From contig NZ_JAYLLH010000001.1 of NCBI RefSeq assembly GCF_035818635.1, positions 186,001-250,000 of the forward strand: DNA of 64,000 bases, given 5' to 3'. Below the pieces are notes generated by a model. The model was not told the origin of the DNA, ran no database searches, and saw only the letters and a list, made by a program, of their open reading frames with translations. The DNA is from Mesobacterium_A hydrothermale (GTDB lineage Bacteria > Pseudomonadota > Alphaproteobacteria > Rhodobacterales > Rhodobacteraceae). Below, in pieces: positions 1 to 10,241 of this stretch. How positions within the stretch are numbered: the stretch's first letter is position 1; each line of letters opens with the position of its first letter. Position numbers and translations under genes: made by a program.

Positions 1-2
1 CC

Positions 3-113
3 AAGGGAATGGACAAGGACAGCTTCCTTGCCAAGCTGGAAGACGAAGTTGAAACCGCGTCCACCGCGCTGATGCTGGAGGCCGGATTTGATGCGAAAAA
101 TCACAACGCTTGA
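3..113 (+). CDS. C-terminal fragment of an unidentified protein (5' end outside window)
   Basis: An open frame enters from the left edge and ends at TGA 111-113, giving 36 residues ending in DAKNHNA. The visible part is acidic and probably helical (DKDSFLAKLEDEVETAS). I do not recognise the family from this tail. The following gene starts inside it (ATG at 91), so the two reading frames overlap by about 23 bases and are probably translationally coupled. Confidence 0.55.
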   Translation, partial: KGMDKDSFLAKLEDEVETASTALMLEAGFDAKNHNA

Positions 114-693
114 CGACTTGCACCGCCTTTACGATGCGCCGGTGCCGTCTGCCCTGCGCAAGGTCGCGGACCGCCTGACGCCGCTTTATCGCCAGTGGAT
201 CGAAGGGGCGCGGTTTTGCGTCCTCAGCACGGCGGGGCCAGAGGGCGTGCATGGATCGCCTCGGGGGGACAACGGCCCGGTGGTGCGCGTGGCCGATGCG
301 CAGACGCTGCTGCTGCCGGACTGGTGGGGCAACAACCGGCTGGATTGCCTGCGCGACATCGTGCAGGACGGGCGGGTCGCGCTGCTGTTCCTGGTGCCGG
401 GCACCCATACGACGGTGCGGGTGAATGGCCGGGCGGTGCTGACCGACGATCAGGACCTGCGCGACAGCTTTGCCAAGGGCGACAAGCGCCCGAAAACCGT
501 GATCGTGATCATCGTGGCAGAGGTCTATACCTAATGCGCCAAGGCGCTGATGCGGTCTGACCTGTGGAACCGGGACGATGCGGCGGGCCTGCCCACGGTG
601 GGGCAGATCCTGGCCGATATGTCGGACGGGGCCTATGGCGGCGCGGAGTATGACGCCACTTACCCGGAATATGCCAAGCCGCGCTTGTGGTAG
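91..693 (+). pseudogene. Pyridoxamine 5'-phosphate oxidase-like FMN-binding protein, interrupted by an in-frame stop
   Basis: The frame from ATG 91 encodes a PPOX-class flavin-binding protein: an N-terminal helix, then the split-barrel strand with FCVLSTAGPEGVHGSPRGD and the NRLDCLRDI segment typical of the DR_2398/MSMEG_1061 subfamily. Translation stops at TAA 532-534 after 147 residues, in EVYT-stop. The same frame then continues without a break for 52 codons (CAKALMRSDLWN, ending KPRLW) to TAG 691-693, and that tail is the usual C-terminus of the family. Total coding capacity of about 200 codons matches the normal family length. A single C-to-T change (CAA to TAA) would explain it. It could be a recent nonsense mutation, a sequencing error or a readthrough site. 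Family assignment is fairly secure; the functional state is not. Confidence 0.75.
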
Positions 694-724
694 GCCCAAC
701 CGCGGCCCGCATTGACCGAAACGC

Positions 725-756
725 AAACGGCCCCGGAGTGCATCCCGGGGCCGTTT
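725..756. terminator. Bidirectional terminator between the PPOX gene and lpdA
   Basis: A perfect 12-bp stem (AAACGGCCCCGG 725-736 with CCGGGGCCGTTT 745-756) encloses an 8-nt loop between two convergent genes. It has A/T ends in both directions. Confidence 0.8.
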
Positions 757-782
757 CGTTGTTGCCGCTGGCAACGCCTGCC

Positions 783-2171
<1,389 letters not shown>

Positions 2172-2207
2172 GTCAGGTCTCCTTTGGAAAATTCGGGGGC
2201 GGAACGC

Positions 2208-2236
2208 ATGCACAAACCCTGCACATCCCATGCATA
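2208..2236. repeat. 11-bp phased TGCACA repeat, locus 1
   Basis: TGCA occurs at 2209, 2220 and 2231, exactly 11 bp apart, in units TGCACAAACCC, TGCACATCCCA and TGCATACGCGG. The array lies just upstream of the lpdA start. The same 11-mer array, with four units, occurs at 53209-53252. One unit per DNA turn places TGCACA on one face of the helix, as expected of a protein-binding array. Confidence 0.6.
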
Positions 2237-2250
2237 CGCGGTGTGGGTTT

Positions 2251-2327
2251 CCGGGCGGGGCGGGGGGCCAGCCCCCCGTCGCCTGCGGCGCCGTCCCCCG
2301 GAGTATTTGTGGAAAGATGAAAGGTCA
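2251..2327 (+). repeat. Hairpin plus GGAGTATTT tail, intergenic repeat copy 1
   Basis: A GC-rich hairpin (GGGGGGC-ca-GCCCCCC) and a short GC-rich stretch lead to CGGAGTATTTGTGGAAAGAT followed by GAAAGG. Two related elements sit at 27312-27437 (same tail, plus orientation) and 40911-40971 (minus orientation). The constant part is the tail; the hairpin sequence varies between copies. It lies between lpdA and the MAPEG gene. Confidence 0.6.
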
Positions 2328-2714
2328 TGTCAGCGCCTTGACCAGCATGACGACGGTGGCGCCGAAGCCCACGGCCCAGATCAGCGAGCGCCCCGGCGTC
2401 CAGCCCCAGACATAGGCGGGCAGGTAGAGCACGCGGGCGGCGAGATAGGCATAGGACAGCAGCGCGGTGAGCGGCGTGGCCTGATCGGAATAGGTGGTCA
2501 CCAGCGCGGCGATGGCGAAGAGGATCAGGCTTTCGAAATGGTTGGTGAGCGCGCGTTGCAGCCGCCCGGCCTTACCGCTGAGCTGGCGCGGTTCGTCGCG
2601 CGGGGAGAGGGCGTATTTCGACCCCACCTGCATCTGCGCGGTGACGGAGTAGAGCGCGAAATGCACCACCTGCCAGAGCGCGGCGAGGGTGAGGATGGTG
2701 AGTTCGGGGGTCAT
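2325..2714 (-). CDS. MAPEG-family membrane protein
   Basis: A 129-residue protein with four predicted hydrophobic segments, including ILTLAALWQVVHFALYSVTA, the FESLILFAIAALV segment and the SYAYLAARVLYLPAYVWG segment. This pattern (NHFES followed by R-x-LYxPAY) is that of bacterial MAPEG proteins, relatives of membrane glutathione transferases. The substrate is unknown. Its ATG overlaps the stop of the upstream 164-residue gene by 4 bases (2711-2714), so the two are coupled. It is embedded between sucB and lpdA without obvious relation to 2-oxoglutarate oxidation. Confidence 0.85.
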   Translation of the reverse strand: MTPELTILTLAALWQVVHFALYSVTAQMQVGSKYALSPRDEPRQLSGKAGRLQRALTNHFESLILFAIAALVTTYSDQATPLTALLSYAYLAARVLYLPAYVWGWTPGRSLIWAVGFGATVVMLVKALT

Positions 2715-3205
2715 GTTTCGCCTGTGCCTGCGTAGGATGCCATCAGCGTCTCTGCCTTCGTGGTCTGTTTCTGAGTCAGCAGCGTGTTTCCGGTATCCGC
2801 CAGGGCGTCGGACAGGAGGCGATATTCGGTGTCATCGAGGATCCGCCCCCGCGCCAGGATGGCCTTGATCGCGGCATCAGGGCGCCCGGCGTCATCGAAG
2901 AAGTCGCGGCCGGTGCGCGCGCTGTAGCGGTCGAGGAAGCGGCGCCCGGAGGAAGCGTTTTCGCTGAGCGCGACCATCACGCCGGTGCTGATGTCGTTGA
3001 GTCCCTCGCGCACGCCGGACAGGATCGTGGAGGCTGTGGCCGTTCCGGCGTCATGCCACCCCAGCATCTGATCGCGGGTGATGATCAGATGCCGGGTCTT
3101 CTGGAAGTCAGGGTCCAGGTCGCATTGGATATCGCACGCCGTCTCGAATACGCCGCTCAGGCGGTGGAATTCCGCCAGCAACTCTTCCTTGGTCCGGCGT
3201 GCCAT
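2711..3205 (-). CDS. Hypothetical protein in the suc gene group
   Basis: A 164-residue, mostly helical and soluble protein (MARRTKEELLAEFHRLSGVF) without signal peptide or membrane segment. I recognise no catalytic motif. It starts 11 bp after the sucB stop and overlaps the MAPEG gene by 4 bases, so it is probably cotranscribed with sucA-sucB. The position suggests cotranscription only; I infer no function. Confidence 0.75.
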   Translation of the reverse strand: MARRTKEELLAEFHRLSGVFETACDIQCDLDPDFQKTRHLIITRDQMLGWHDAGTATASTILSGVREGLNDISTGVMVALSENASSGRRFLDRYSARTGRDFFDDAGRPDAAIKAILARGRILDDTEYRLLSDALADTGNTLLTQKQTTKAETLMASYAGTGET

Positions 3206-3216
3206 TCCAAGCGCCC

Positions 3217-4701
3217 TTACAGATCCATCAGCAACCGGCGCGGATCTTCCAGCGCCTCTTTCACGCGGACGAGGAAGGTCACGGCGCCCTTGCCGTCGAC
3301 GATGCGGTGGTCGTAGCTGAGGGCGAGGTACATCATCGGGCGGATCTCGATCTTGCCGTTCACCACCATCGGGCGGTCCTGGATCTTGTGCATGCCGAGG
3401 ATGCCGGACTGCGGGGGATTCAGGATCGGCGAGGACATCAGCGAGCCGTAGACGCCGCCGTTCGAGATGGTGAAGGTGCCGCCCTGCATTTCCGCCATGG
3501 ACAGCTTGCCGTCACGGGCGCGGCGGCCTTTTTCCCCGATTTCCTTTTCGATCTCGGCAAAGCTTTTGCGGTCGACGTCGCGGATTACCGGCACGACGAG
3601 GCCCTGCGGGGTGCCCGCGGCGATGCCCATGTGCACGAAGTTCTTGTAGACGATGTCGGTGCCGTCGATTTCGGCGTTGACCTCGGGGACCTCTTTCAAG
3701 GCGTGCACGCAGGCCTTGGTGAAGAAGGACATGAAGCCCATGCGCACGCCGTGCTTCTTTTCGAACTCGGTCTTGTAGGTGTTGCGCAGGTCCATGACCG
3801 CGCCCATGTCGACCTCGTTATAGGTGGTCAGGATGGCGGCGGTGTTCTGCGCGTCCTTGAGGCGGCGGGCGATGGTCTGGCGCAGGCGGGTCATCTTGAC
3901 CCGTTCCTCGCGCGCGGCGTCTTCGGCGGCGACGGGCGCGCGGGGGGCCGCTGCGGGGGCGGCGGCCGGGGCCGGTTTGGCGGCGGCGGCCACGGCGGCG
4001 CTGACGTCGGATTTCATGATCCGGCCATCGCGGCCAGTGCCGGTGACCTGATCGCGGCTGATCCCGGCCTCTGCCATCGCCCTCTTGGCGGCGGGGGCGT
4101 CTTCGACATCCTTCGCGCCGCCAGTCGACGGGGCGGGGGCCGGGGCCTCTGCCGTCTTGGCGGGGGCGGCGCCGGAGCCCGAGACCACGGCGAGCTTGCC
4201 GCCCGCGTTCACGCTGCTGCCCTCGGTCGCGACGATTTCCACCAGCGTGCCGGCGGCGGGGCTGGGCACCTCGACCGAGACCTTGTCGGTTTCCAGTTCG
4301 CACAGCATTTCGTCCTGCGCGACGGTGTCGCCGACCTTCTTGAACCAGGTCGAAACGGTGGCTTCGGTCACCGATTCACCCAGCGTGGGCACCATCACGT
4401 CGGTGGTCTCCGCGGGTTCGGGGGCGGCGGCTTCGGCCTTGGGGGCGGCGGGGGCGGCGGCTGCGCCTTCGGCCAGGGTGGCCAGCAGGGCGTTCACGCC
4501 GACGGTTTCCCCTTCCTTGGCGACGATATCGGCCAGGGTGCCGGCGGCGGGGCTGGGGACCTCGACGGTCACCTTGTCGGTTTCCAGTTCGCACAGCATT
4601 TCGTCGACGGCCACGGCATCGCCGGGCTTCTTGAACCAGGTGGCCACCGTGGCTTCGGTCACGGATTCGCCGAGGGTGGGGACACGGACTTCGGTCGTCA
4701 T
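3217..4701 (-). CDS. sucB: 2-oxoglutarate dehydrogenase E2, dihydrolipoyllysine succinyltransferase
   Basis: This is the core subunit that transfers succinyl from lipoyl-lysine to CoA. The 494 residues show two lipoyl domains, each with PTLGESVTEATV and ETDKV (lipoyl-Lys near 43 and 140), separated by Ala/Pro-rich linkers. A peripheral-subunit-binding domain (AKRAMAEAGISRDQVTGTGR) lies near 205-240. The acyltransferase domain ends with the catalytic YDHRIVDG (His465, Asp469). E. coli SucB has one lipoyl domain, so the duplicated domain is a visible difference. It starts 4 bp after sucA ends, a tight operon. Confidence 0.97.
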   Translation of the reverse strand: MTTEVRVPTLGESVTEATVATWFKKPGDAVAVDEMLCELETDKVTVEVPSPAAGTLADIVAKEGETVGVNALLATLAEGAAAAPAAPKAEAAAPEPAETTDVMVPTLGESVTEATVSTWFKKVGDTVAQDEMLCELETDKVSVEVPSPAAGTLVEIVATEGSSVNAGGKLAVVSGSGAAPAKTAEAPAPAPSTGGAKDVEDAPAAKRAMAEAGISRDQVTGTGRDGRIMKSDVSAAVAAAAKPAPAAAPAAAPRAPVAAEDAAREERVKMTRLRQTIARRLKDAQNTAAILTTYNEVDMGAVMDLRNTYKTEFEKKHGVRMGFMSFFTKACVHALKEVPEVNAEIDGTDIVYKNFVHMGIAAGTPQGLVVPVIRDVDRKSFAEIEKEIGEKGRRARDGKLSMAEMQGGTFTISNGGVYGSLMSSPILNPPQSGILGMHKIQDRPMVVNGKIEIRPMMYLALSYDHRIVDGKGAVTFLVRVKEALEDPRRLLMDL

Positions 4702-4705
4702 TGGG

Positions 4706-7678
4706 TTAGTTCCCTTCGATTGTCAGCGCTTCGTCGACGAGCGCGGCTTGCTGTGCTTTGTGGGCGCTGGCCAGGCCGGTTGCGGGCGAGGCCGAGGTGG
4801 CGCGGCCCACGTAACGCGGGCGCGGGTGGGTGGCCTTGATCCGGCCAAGAACCCATTCGATGTTGGATTCGATAAAGGTCCAGGCGCCCTGGTTCTTCGG
4901 CTCTTCCTGGCACCAGACCATTTCGGCCTGCGGGAAGCGTTCCAGTTCCTTGACCAGCGACAGCGCCGGGAAGGGGTAGAACTGTTCGATCCGCAGCAGG
5001 TAGACATCGTCGATGCCCCGGGCGTCGCGTTCTTCCAGCAGGTCGTAATAGACCTTGCCGGAACACATCACCACGCGCTTGATCTTGTCGTCGGGGACAA
5101 GGGCGGTTTCGGAATGGCCTTTCTGCGCGTCGTCCCAAAGGACGCGGTGGAAGGACGATCCGGTGGTGAAATCCTCGACATCGGAAACGCAAAGCTTGTG
5201 GCGCAACAGCGATTTCGGCGTCATCAGCACCAGCGGCTTGCGGAAGCTGCGGTGCAGCTGGCGGCGCAGGATGTGGAAATAGTTCGCCGGGGTCGAGCAG
5301 TTGGCGACGATCCAGTTGTCCTGGCCGCACATCTGCAGGAACCGTTCCAGGCGGGCGGAGGAGTGTTCCGGGCCCTGGCCTTCGAAACCGTGCGGCAGCA
5401 GGCAGACGAGGCCCGACATCCGCAGCCATTTCGATTCACCCGAGCTGATGAACTGGTCGAACATGATCTGCGCGCCGTTGGCGAAATCGCCGAACTGCGC
5501 TTCCCACAGGGTCAGGGCGTTGGGTTCGGCCAGCGAGTAGCCGTATTCGAAGCCCAGCACCGCGTATTCCGACAGGGCGCTGTCGATGACTTCGAACCGG
5601 CCCTGGCCTTCGCGGATGTGGTTCAGTGGGTAATAGCGTTCTTCGTCGTTCTGGTTGACGATGCCGGAATGGCGCTGAGAGAAGGTGCCACGGGTGGAAT
5701 CCTGCCCGGCCAGACGCACCGGGTAGCCTTCGGTCAGCAGCGAGCCAAAGGCCAGCGCTTCGCCGGTGGCCCAGTCAAAGCCCTTGCCGGACTGGAACAT
5801 GGCGCTGCGGGTTTCCAGCAGGCGGGCCACGGTCTTGTGCACCGGGAAGCCTTCGGGAACCGTCGTCAGCGCGGTGCCGATTTCGGCCAGGGTTTCGGGC
5901 TTGATCGCGGTTTCGCCGCGCTGGTAGTCGCCCGCTTTCAGCTTGTCGAGGTGGCTCCAGCGGCCATCCAGCCAATCGGCCTTGTTCGGCTTGAAGGTCC
6001 GGCCGGCCTCGAATTCCTCGTTCAGGTGGGCCTGGAACGCGGCTTTCATGTCCTCGATCTCGCCCTCGGGGATCAGCCCGTCCTTGACCAGACGTTCGGT
6101 GTACAGCGCGAGCGTCGTCTTGTGACCCTTGATCTTGTTGTACATGATCGGGTTGGTGAACATCGGCTCGTCGCCTTCGTTGTGACCGAAGCGGCGATAG
6201 CAGAAGATGTCGATGACCACGTCCTTGTTGAACTTCTGGCGGAATTCGGTTGCCACCTTGGCGGCGTGGACCACCGCCTCGGGGTCGTCGCCGTTGACGT
6301 GGAAGATCGGCGCCTCGACCACCAGCGCGTTGTCGGTGGGATATGGCGAGGAGCGTGAGAAGTGCGGCGCGGTGGTGAACCCGATCTGGTTGTTCACCAC
6401 GACGTGGATGGTGCCGCCGGTGCGGTGGCCTTTCAGGCCCGACAAGGCGAAACATTCCGCCACGACGCCCTGGCCTGCAAAGGCCGCGTCGCCGTGCAGC
6501 AAAACCGGCAGCACCGCCTTGCGCTCGGGATCGTTCAACTGGTCCTGCTTGGCGCGGACCTTGCCCAGGACCACCGGGTTCACGGCTTCGAGGTGCGAGG
6601 GGTTCGCGGTCAGCGACAGGTGCACGCGGTTGCCGTCGAATTCGCGGTCGGACGAGGCACCGAGGTGGTATTTCACGTCGCCCGAACCATCGACGTCTTC
6701 AGGCTTGAAGCTGCCGCCCTGGAATTCGTTGAAGATGGCGCGATAGGGCTTGGCCATCACATTGGCGAGGATGTTCAGACGGCCACGGTGCGGCATGCCG
6801 ATGACGATTTCCTTCACCCCGAGCGCGCCGCCGCGCTTGATGATCTGTTCCATCGCGGGGATCAGGCTTTCGCCGCCGTCCAGACCGAAGCGCTTGGTGC
6901 CCATGTACTTGACGTGCAGGAATTTCTCGAAGCCCTCGGCCTCGACCATCTTGTTCAGGATGGCCTTGCGGCCCTCGCGGGTGAACTTGACTTCCTTGCC
7001 GTAGCCTTCGATCCGTTCCTTCAGCCAGGTGGCCTGTTCCGGGTCGGAAATGTGCATGTATTGCAGCGCGAAAGTGCCGCAATAGGTGCGTTTGACGATG
7101 TCGAGGATCTGGCGGATCGACGCGATCTGAAGACCCAGGACGTTGTCGATGAAGATCGGGCGATCCATGTCGGCATCGGTGAAGCCGTAAGCCTTGGGGT
7201 CAAGCTCTGGGTGGTGGGACTGGCCGTGCAGGCCCAGCGGGTCGAGGTCGGCCGCCAGGTGGCCGCGGATCCGGTAGGCCCGGATCAGCATCAGCGCGCG
7301 GATCGAATCCAGCACGGCGCGCTGCACCTGGTCGTCGGTCAGGGTTACGCCCTTGGCTTCGGCCTTGGCCTTGATCTTGTCGGCGGCGCCCTTGGTTTCA
7401 GCCGGAGCGACGGGCAGCGGCCAGTCGCCGGTCAGGGCGGCGGTCAGGTCGTCGGACGGCATCGGCGGCCAGTCGCGGCGCGCCCAGGACGGGCCGCTGG
7501 CCTCTTTCTTGACATCGGTTTCTTCGTCGCCGAGCTGGCGGAAAAAGTCCTGCCAGCTTTCATCGACCGCGGACGGGTCGGCGGCGTAACGCGCATACAT
7601 CTGTTCAAGGTATTCCGCGTTGTGCCCCTGCATGAAGGACGACGCCTTGAAAATATCGTTGGGGCTTTGATCGGTCAT
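4706..7678 (-). CDS. sucA: 2-oxoglutarate dehydrogenase E1 (thiamine diphosphate-dependent)
   Basis: This subunit decarboxylates 2-oxoglutarate and reductively succinylates E2 lipoyl groups. The 990-residue product begins MTDQSPNDIFKASSFMQGHN. It shows the E1 N-terminal segment AEYLEQMYARYAADPSAVD, then GMPHRGRLNILANV, the ThDP site HGDAAFAGQGVVAE and NNQIGFTT, and the transketolase-like C-terminal half (RGTFSQRHSGI). ATG 7678 is preferred over a 41-residue upstream extension that does not resemble the family; GAGGTG lies upstream. About 320 bp separate it from sucD and a terminator lies between, so sucA-sucB probably has its own promoter as well. Confidence 0.97.
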   Translation of the reverse strand: MTDQSPNDIFKASSFMQGHNAEYLEQMYARYAADPSAVDESWQDFFRQLGDEETDVKKEASGPSWARRDWPPMPSDDLTAALTGDWPLPVAPAETKGAADKIKAKAEAKGVTLTDDQVQRAVLDSIRALMLIRAYRIRGHLAADLDPLGLHGQSHHPELDPKAYGFTDADMDRPIFIDNVLGLQIASIRQILDIVKRTYCGTFALQYMHISDPEQATWLKERIEGYGKEVKFTREGRKAILNKMVEAEGFEKFLHVKYMGTKRFGLDGGESLIPAMEQIIKRGGALGVKEIVIGMPHRGRLNILANVMAKPYRAIFNEFQGGSFKPEDVDGSGDVKYHLGASSDREFDGNRVHLSLTANPSHLEAVNPVVLGKVRAKQDQLNDPERKAVLPVLLHGDAAFAGQGVVAECFALSGLKGHRTGGTIHVVVNNQIGFTTAPHFSRSSPYPTDNALVVEAPIFHVNGDDPEAVVHAAKVATEFRQKFNKDVVIDIFCYRRFGHNEGDEPMFTNPIMYNKIKGHKTTLALYTERLVKDGLIPEGEIEDMKAAFQAHLNEEFEAGRTFKPNKADWLDGRWSHLDKLKAGDYQRGETAIKPETLAEIGTALTTVPEGFPVHKTVARLLETRSAMFQSGKGFDWATGEALAFGSLLTEGYPVRLAGQDSTRGTFSQRHSGIVNQNDEERYYPLNHIREGQGRFEVIDSALSEYAVLGFEYGYSLAEPNALTLWEAQFGDFANGAQIMFDQFISSGESKWLRMSGLVCLLPHGFEGQGPEHSSARLERFLQMCGQDNWIVANCSTPANYFHILRRQLHRSFRKPLVLMTPKSLLRHKLCVSDVEDFTTGSSFHRVLWDDAQKGHSETALVPDDKIKRVVMCSGKVYYDLLEERDARGIDDVYLLRIEQFYPFPALSLVKELERFPQAEMVWCQEEPKNQGAWTFIESNIEWVLGRIKATHPRPRYVGRATSASPATGLASAHKAQQAALVDEALTIEGN

Positions 7679-7998
7679 TGGGGCACCTCGTTGGGGTTGG
7701 GACCGTCTGCGTTGGGACCGGGGTGAAATGCGGTGGTTCGCGAAGTGAAAGCTGTGTCGGATGTGGGGACTGCGCGGCAATCGGCAAGTGCGCAACGCCA
7801 AACGCCCGCACGGCCCGTGGCAGGGTGCGGTGCCATTCCGGCGGTTGTCCGGCTTGCGAACACGCTTGTCTCTCCCATCGAAAGCGTCGGGAAAGCGGGT
7901 TTGGGCAACCCGCTGTCGCGGCGCTTTGCTGTGCTGCGATCCACGGGCGCGGCCCGCAGTCGGGGCAGGGCGGGTCAGAAACCCGCCCTGCCGATGTT
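7679..7998 (-). other. sucD-sucA intergenic region with direct repeat and hairpin
   Basis: This 320-bp non-coding stretch holds the sucD terminator (7964-7992) and a second hairpin with stem AGCGGGTT/AACCCGCT (7894-7901, 7907-7914). Close to the sucA start is a 10-bp direct repeat, GTTGGGACCG, at 7696-7705 and 7711-7720 (15-bp period). I see no convincing small ORF. The direct repeat could be an operator or leader element for sucA; this is inference. Confidence 0.45.
7964..7992 (-). terminator. Terminator-like hairpin after sucD
   Basis: A 12-bp perfect stem (GGCAGGGCGGGT 7964-7975, ACCCGCCCTGCC 7981-7992) with a 5-nt loop begins 6 bp after the sucD stop codon. It lacks a long T run, so it may attenuate transcription rather than terminate it fully. 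Confidence 0.6.
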
Positions 7999-8880
7999 TC
8001 AGCCGATTGCCTTCAGCACGGCTTCGCCCAGGGTTGCGGGGCTGTCGGCCACCACGATACCGGCGGATTTCATCGCTTCGATCTTGGACTCTGCGTCGCC
8101 CTGACCGCCCGAGACGATGGCGCCCGCGTGGCCCATGCGGCGGCCCGGAGGGGCGGTGCGGCCGGCGATGAAACCGGCGGTTGGCTTCCAGCGGCCCTTT
8201 TTCTTTTCGTCGGCCAGGAATTGCGCGGCTTCTTCTTCGGCGGTGCCGCCGATTTCACCGATCATGATGATCGACTGGGTTTCCGGGTCGGCCAGGAACA
8301 TTTCCAGCACGTCGATGTGTTCGGTGCCCTTGATCGGGTCACCGCCGATGCCCACGGCCGAGGACTGGCCCAGACCGATGTCGGAGGTCTGCTTGACCGC
8401 CTCATACGTCAGGGTGCCGGAACGCGACACCACGCCCACGCTGCCGCGCTTGTGGATGTGGCCGGGCATGATGCCGATCTTGCAGGCGTCGGGCGTAATG
8501 ACACCGGGGCAGTTCGGGCCGATCAGGCGGCTGGAGGAGGTTTCCAGCGCGCGCTTGACCTTCATCATGTCCAGAACCGGGATGCCTTCGGTGATGCAGA
8601 CGATCAACTCCATCTCGGCGTCGATCGCTTCGAGGATCGAATCCGCGGCGAAGGGCGGCGGCACGTAGATGACGGAGGCGTTGGCCTCGGTCATGTGCTT
8701 GGCTTCATGCACCGAGTTGAAGACCGGCAGGCCCAGATGTTCCATGCCACCCTTGCCGGGGGTCACGCCGCCGACCATCTTGGTGCCATAGGCGATGGCC
8801 TGTTCCGAATGGAAGGTGCCCTGGCTTCCGGTGAAACCCTGACAGATGACTTTGGTGTTTTCGTCTACGAGGACTGCCAT
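7999..8880 (-). CDS. sucD: Succinyl-CoA ligase, alpha subunit
   Basis: This subunit binds CoA and carries the phosphohistidine in succinyl-CoA + ADP/GDP + Pi = succinate + nucleoside triphosphate + CoA. The 293-residue product starts MAVLVDENTKVICQGFTGSQG (CoA-binding Rossmann fold). It has the LIGPNCPGVI motif and the active-site His in RRMGHAGAIVSGG. ATG 8880 matches the family start; an upstream 18-residue extension does not. It lies 75 bp downstream of sucC on the same strand. Confidence 0.97.
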   Translation of the reverse strand: MAVLVDENTKVICQGFTGSQGTFHSEQAIAYGTKMVGGVTPGKGGMEHLGLPVFNSVHEAKHMTEANASVIYVPPPFAADSILEAIDAEMELIVCITEGIPVLDMMKVKRALETSSSRLIGPNCPGVITPDACKIGIMPGHIHKRGSVGVVSRSGTLTYEAVKQTSDIGLGQSSAVGIGGDPIKGTEHIDVLEMFLADPETQSIIMIGEIGGTAEEEAAQFLADEKKKGRWKPTAGFIAGRTAPPGRRMGHAGAIVSGGQGDAESKIEAMKSAGIVVADSPATLGEAVLKAIG

Positions 8881-8955
8881 TTCGGTGGCTCCTATGTCGA
8901 TTTGGGGAGGGTGGGTCAGTCCATGACCCACCACGTCATTCCGAGGGTCAGAAGG

Positions 8956-10149
8956 TCAGCCCTTCACCGCCTTCACGATCTTTTCGGCACCGTCCGACAG
9001 GTTGTCGGCGGCGATCACGTTCAGGCCGGACGTGGCGATGATTTCCTTGCCCTTCTCGACGTTGGTGCCTTCCAGGCGGACGACCAGCGGAACCTGAAGG
9101 CCCACTTCCTTGACCGCGGCGATCACGCCCTCGGCGATGACGTCGCAGCGCATGATGCCGCCGAAGATGTTGACCAGGATGCCTTTGACGTTGGGGTCAG
9201 AGGTGATGATCTTGAACGCCTCGGTGACCTTTTCCTTGGTCGCGCCGCCGCCCACGTCCAGGAAGTTGGCCGGCTCGGCACCGTAAAGCTTGATGATGTC
9301 CATCGTCGCCATGGCCAGGCCCGCGCCGTTCACCATGCAACCGATTTCACCGTCCAGCGCGATGTAGTTCAGATCGTATTTCGACGCTTCGAGTTCCTTG
9401 GGGTCTTCTTCGGTCACGTCGCGCAATTCGGCGATGTCGGCGTGGCGGTAGATCGCGTTGCCGTCGAAACCCATCTTGGCATCGAGGCATTTCAGGTCGC
9501 CCGCGTCGGTGACGATCAGCGGGTTGATTTCCAGCATCTCCATGTCTTTTTCGACGAAGAGCTTGTAGAGCGTGCCCATCAGCTGGACGCATTGTTTGAC
9601 CTGCTTGCCTTCCAGCCCAAGGTTGAAGGCGATGCGGCGGCCGTGGAAGGGCTGGTAGCCGGTGGCCGGATCGACCGAAAAGGACAGGATCTTTTCCGGG
9701 GTGCTTTCGGCGACTTCCTCGATGTCCATGCCACCTTCGGTCGAGGCGACGAACGAGATGCGGCTGGTCTGGCGGTCCACCAGAAGGGCTAGGTACATCT
9801 CGGTTTCGATGCCCGAACCATCCTCGATATAGATGCGGTTGACCTGCTTGCCGGCGGGGCCGGTCTGCTTGGTCACCAGCGTGCGGCCCAGCATCTTCTT
9901 GGCTTCCTGCGCGGCCTCTTCGACCGACTTGGCCAGACGCACGCCGCCCTTGTCCCCGGCGTCGGCTTCCTTGAAGGAGCCCTTGCCGCGACCGCCCGCG
10001 TGTATCTGCGCCTTGACGACCCAGAGCGGCCCGTCCAGTTCGCCCGCCGCGGTCTTGGCCTCTTCGGCCTTGAGCACGACCCGGCCGTCGGACACCGGCG
10101 CACCGTAGCTGCGCAGAAGGGCCTTGGCCTGATATTCGTGGATGTTCAT
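8956..10149 (-). CDS. sucC: Succinyl-CoA ligase [ADP-forming], beta subunit
   Basis: The nucleotide- and succinate-binding subunit, 397 residues. It starts MNIHEYQAKALLRSYGAPVS, the standard N-terminus. It has the ATP-grasp segment (KAQIHAGGRGKGSF), the metal/nucleotide stretch EMLEINPLIVTDAG, and the C-terminal ligase-CoA domain with NIFGGIMRCDVIAEG. It is the first gene of the suc group. Its upstream region carries paired TGTGATCAC palindromes (10260-10290), about 110 bp before the ATG. Confidence 0.97.
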   Translation of the reverse strand: MNIHEYQAKALLRSYGAPVSDGRVVLKAEEAKTAAGELDGPLWVVKAQIHAGGRGKGSFKEADAGDKGGVRLAKSVEEAAQEAKKMLGRTLVTKQTGPAGKQVNRIYIEDGSGIETEMYLALLVDRQTSRISFVASTEGGMDIEEVAESTPEKILSFSVDPATGYQPFHGRRIAFNLGLEGKQVKQCVQLMGTLYKLFVEKDMEMLEINPLIVTDAGDLKCLDAKMGFDGNAIYRHADIAELRDVTEEDPKELEASKYDLNYIALDGEIGCMVNGAGLAMATMDIIKLYGAEPANFLDVGGGATKEKVTEAFKIITSDPNVKGILVNIFGGIMRCDVIAEGVIAAVKEVGLQVPLVVRLEGTNVEKGKEIIATSGLNVIAADNLSDGAEKIVKAVKG

Positions 10150-10241
10150 GGATCAACTGTCCCGTTTGGCTGCGAATTTTGGCTGTATAGGCACAGGCGA
10201 GAGCCATTTCTCAAGATTTATTTCTGGGCAGTTGGCGAAAG

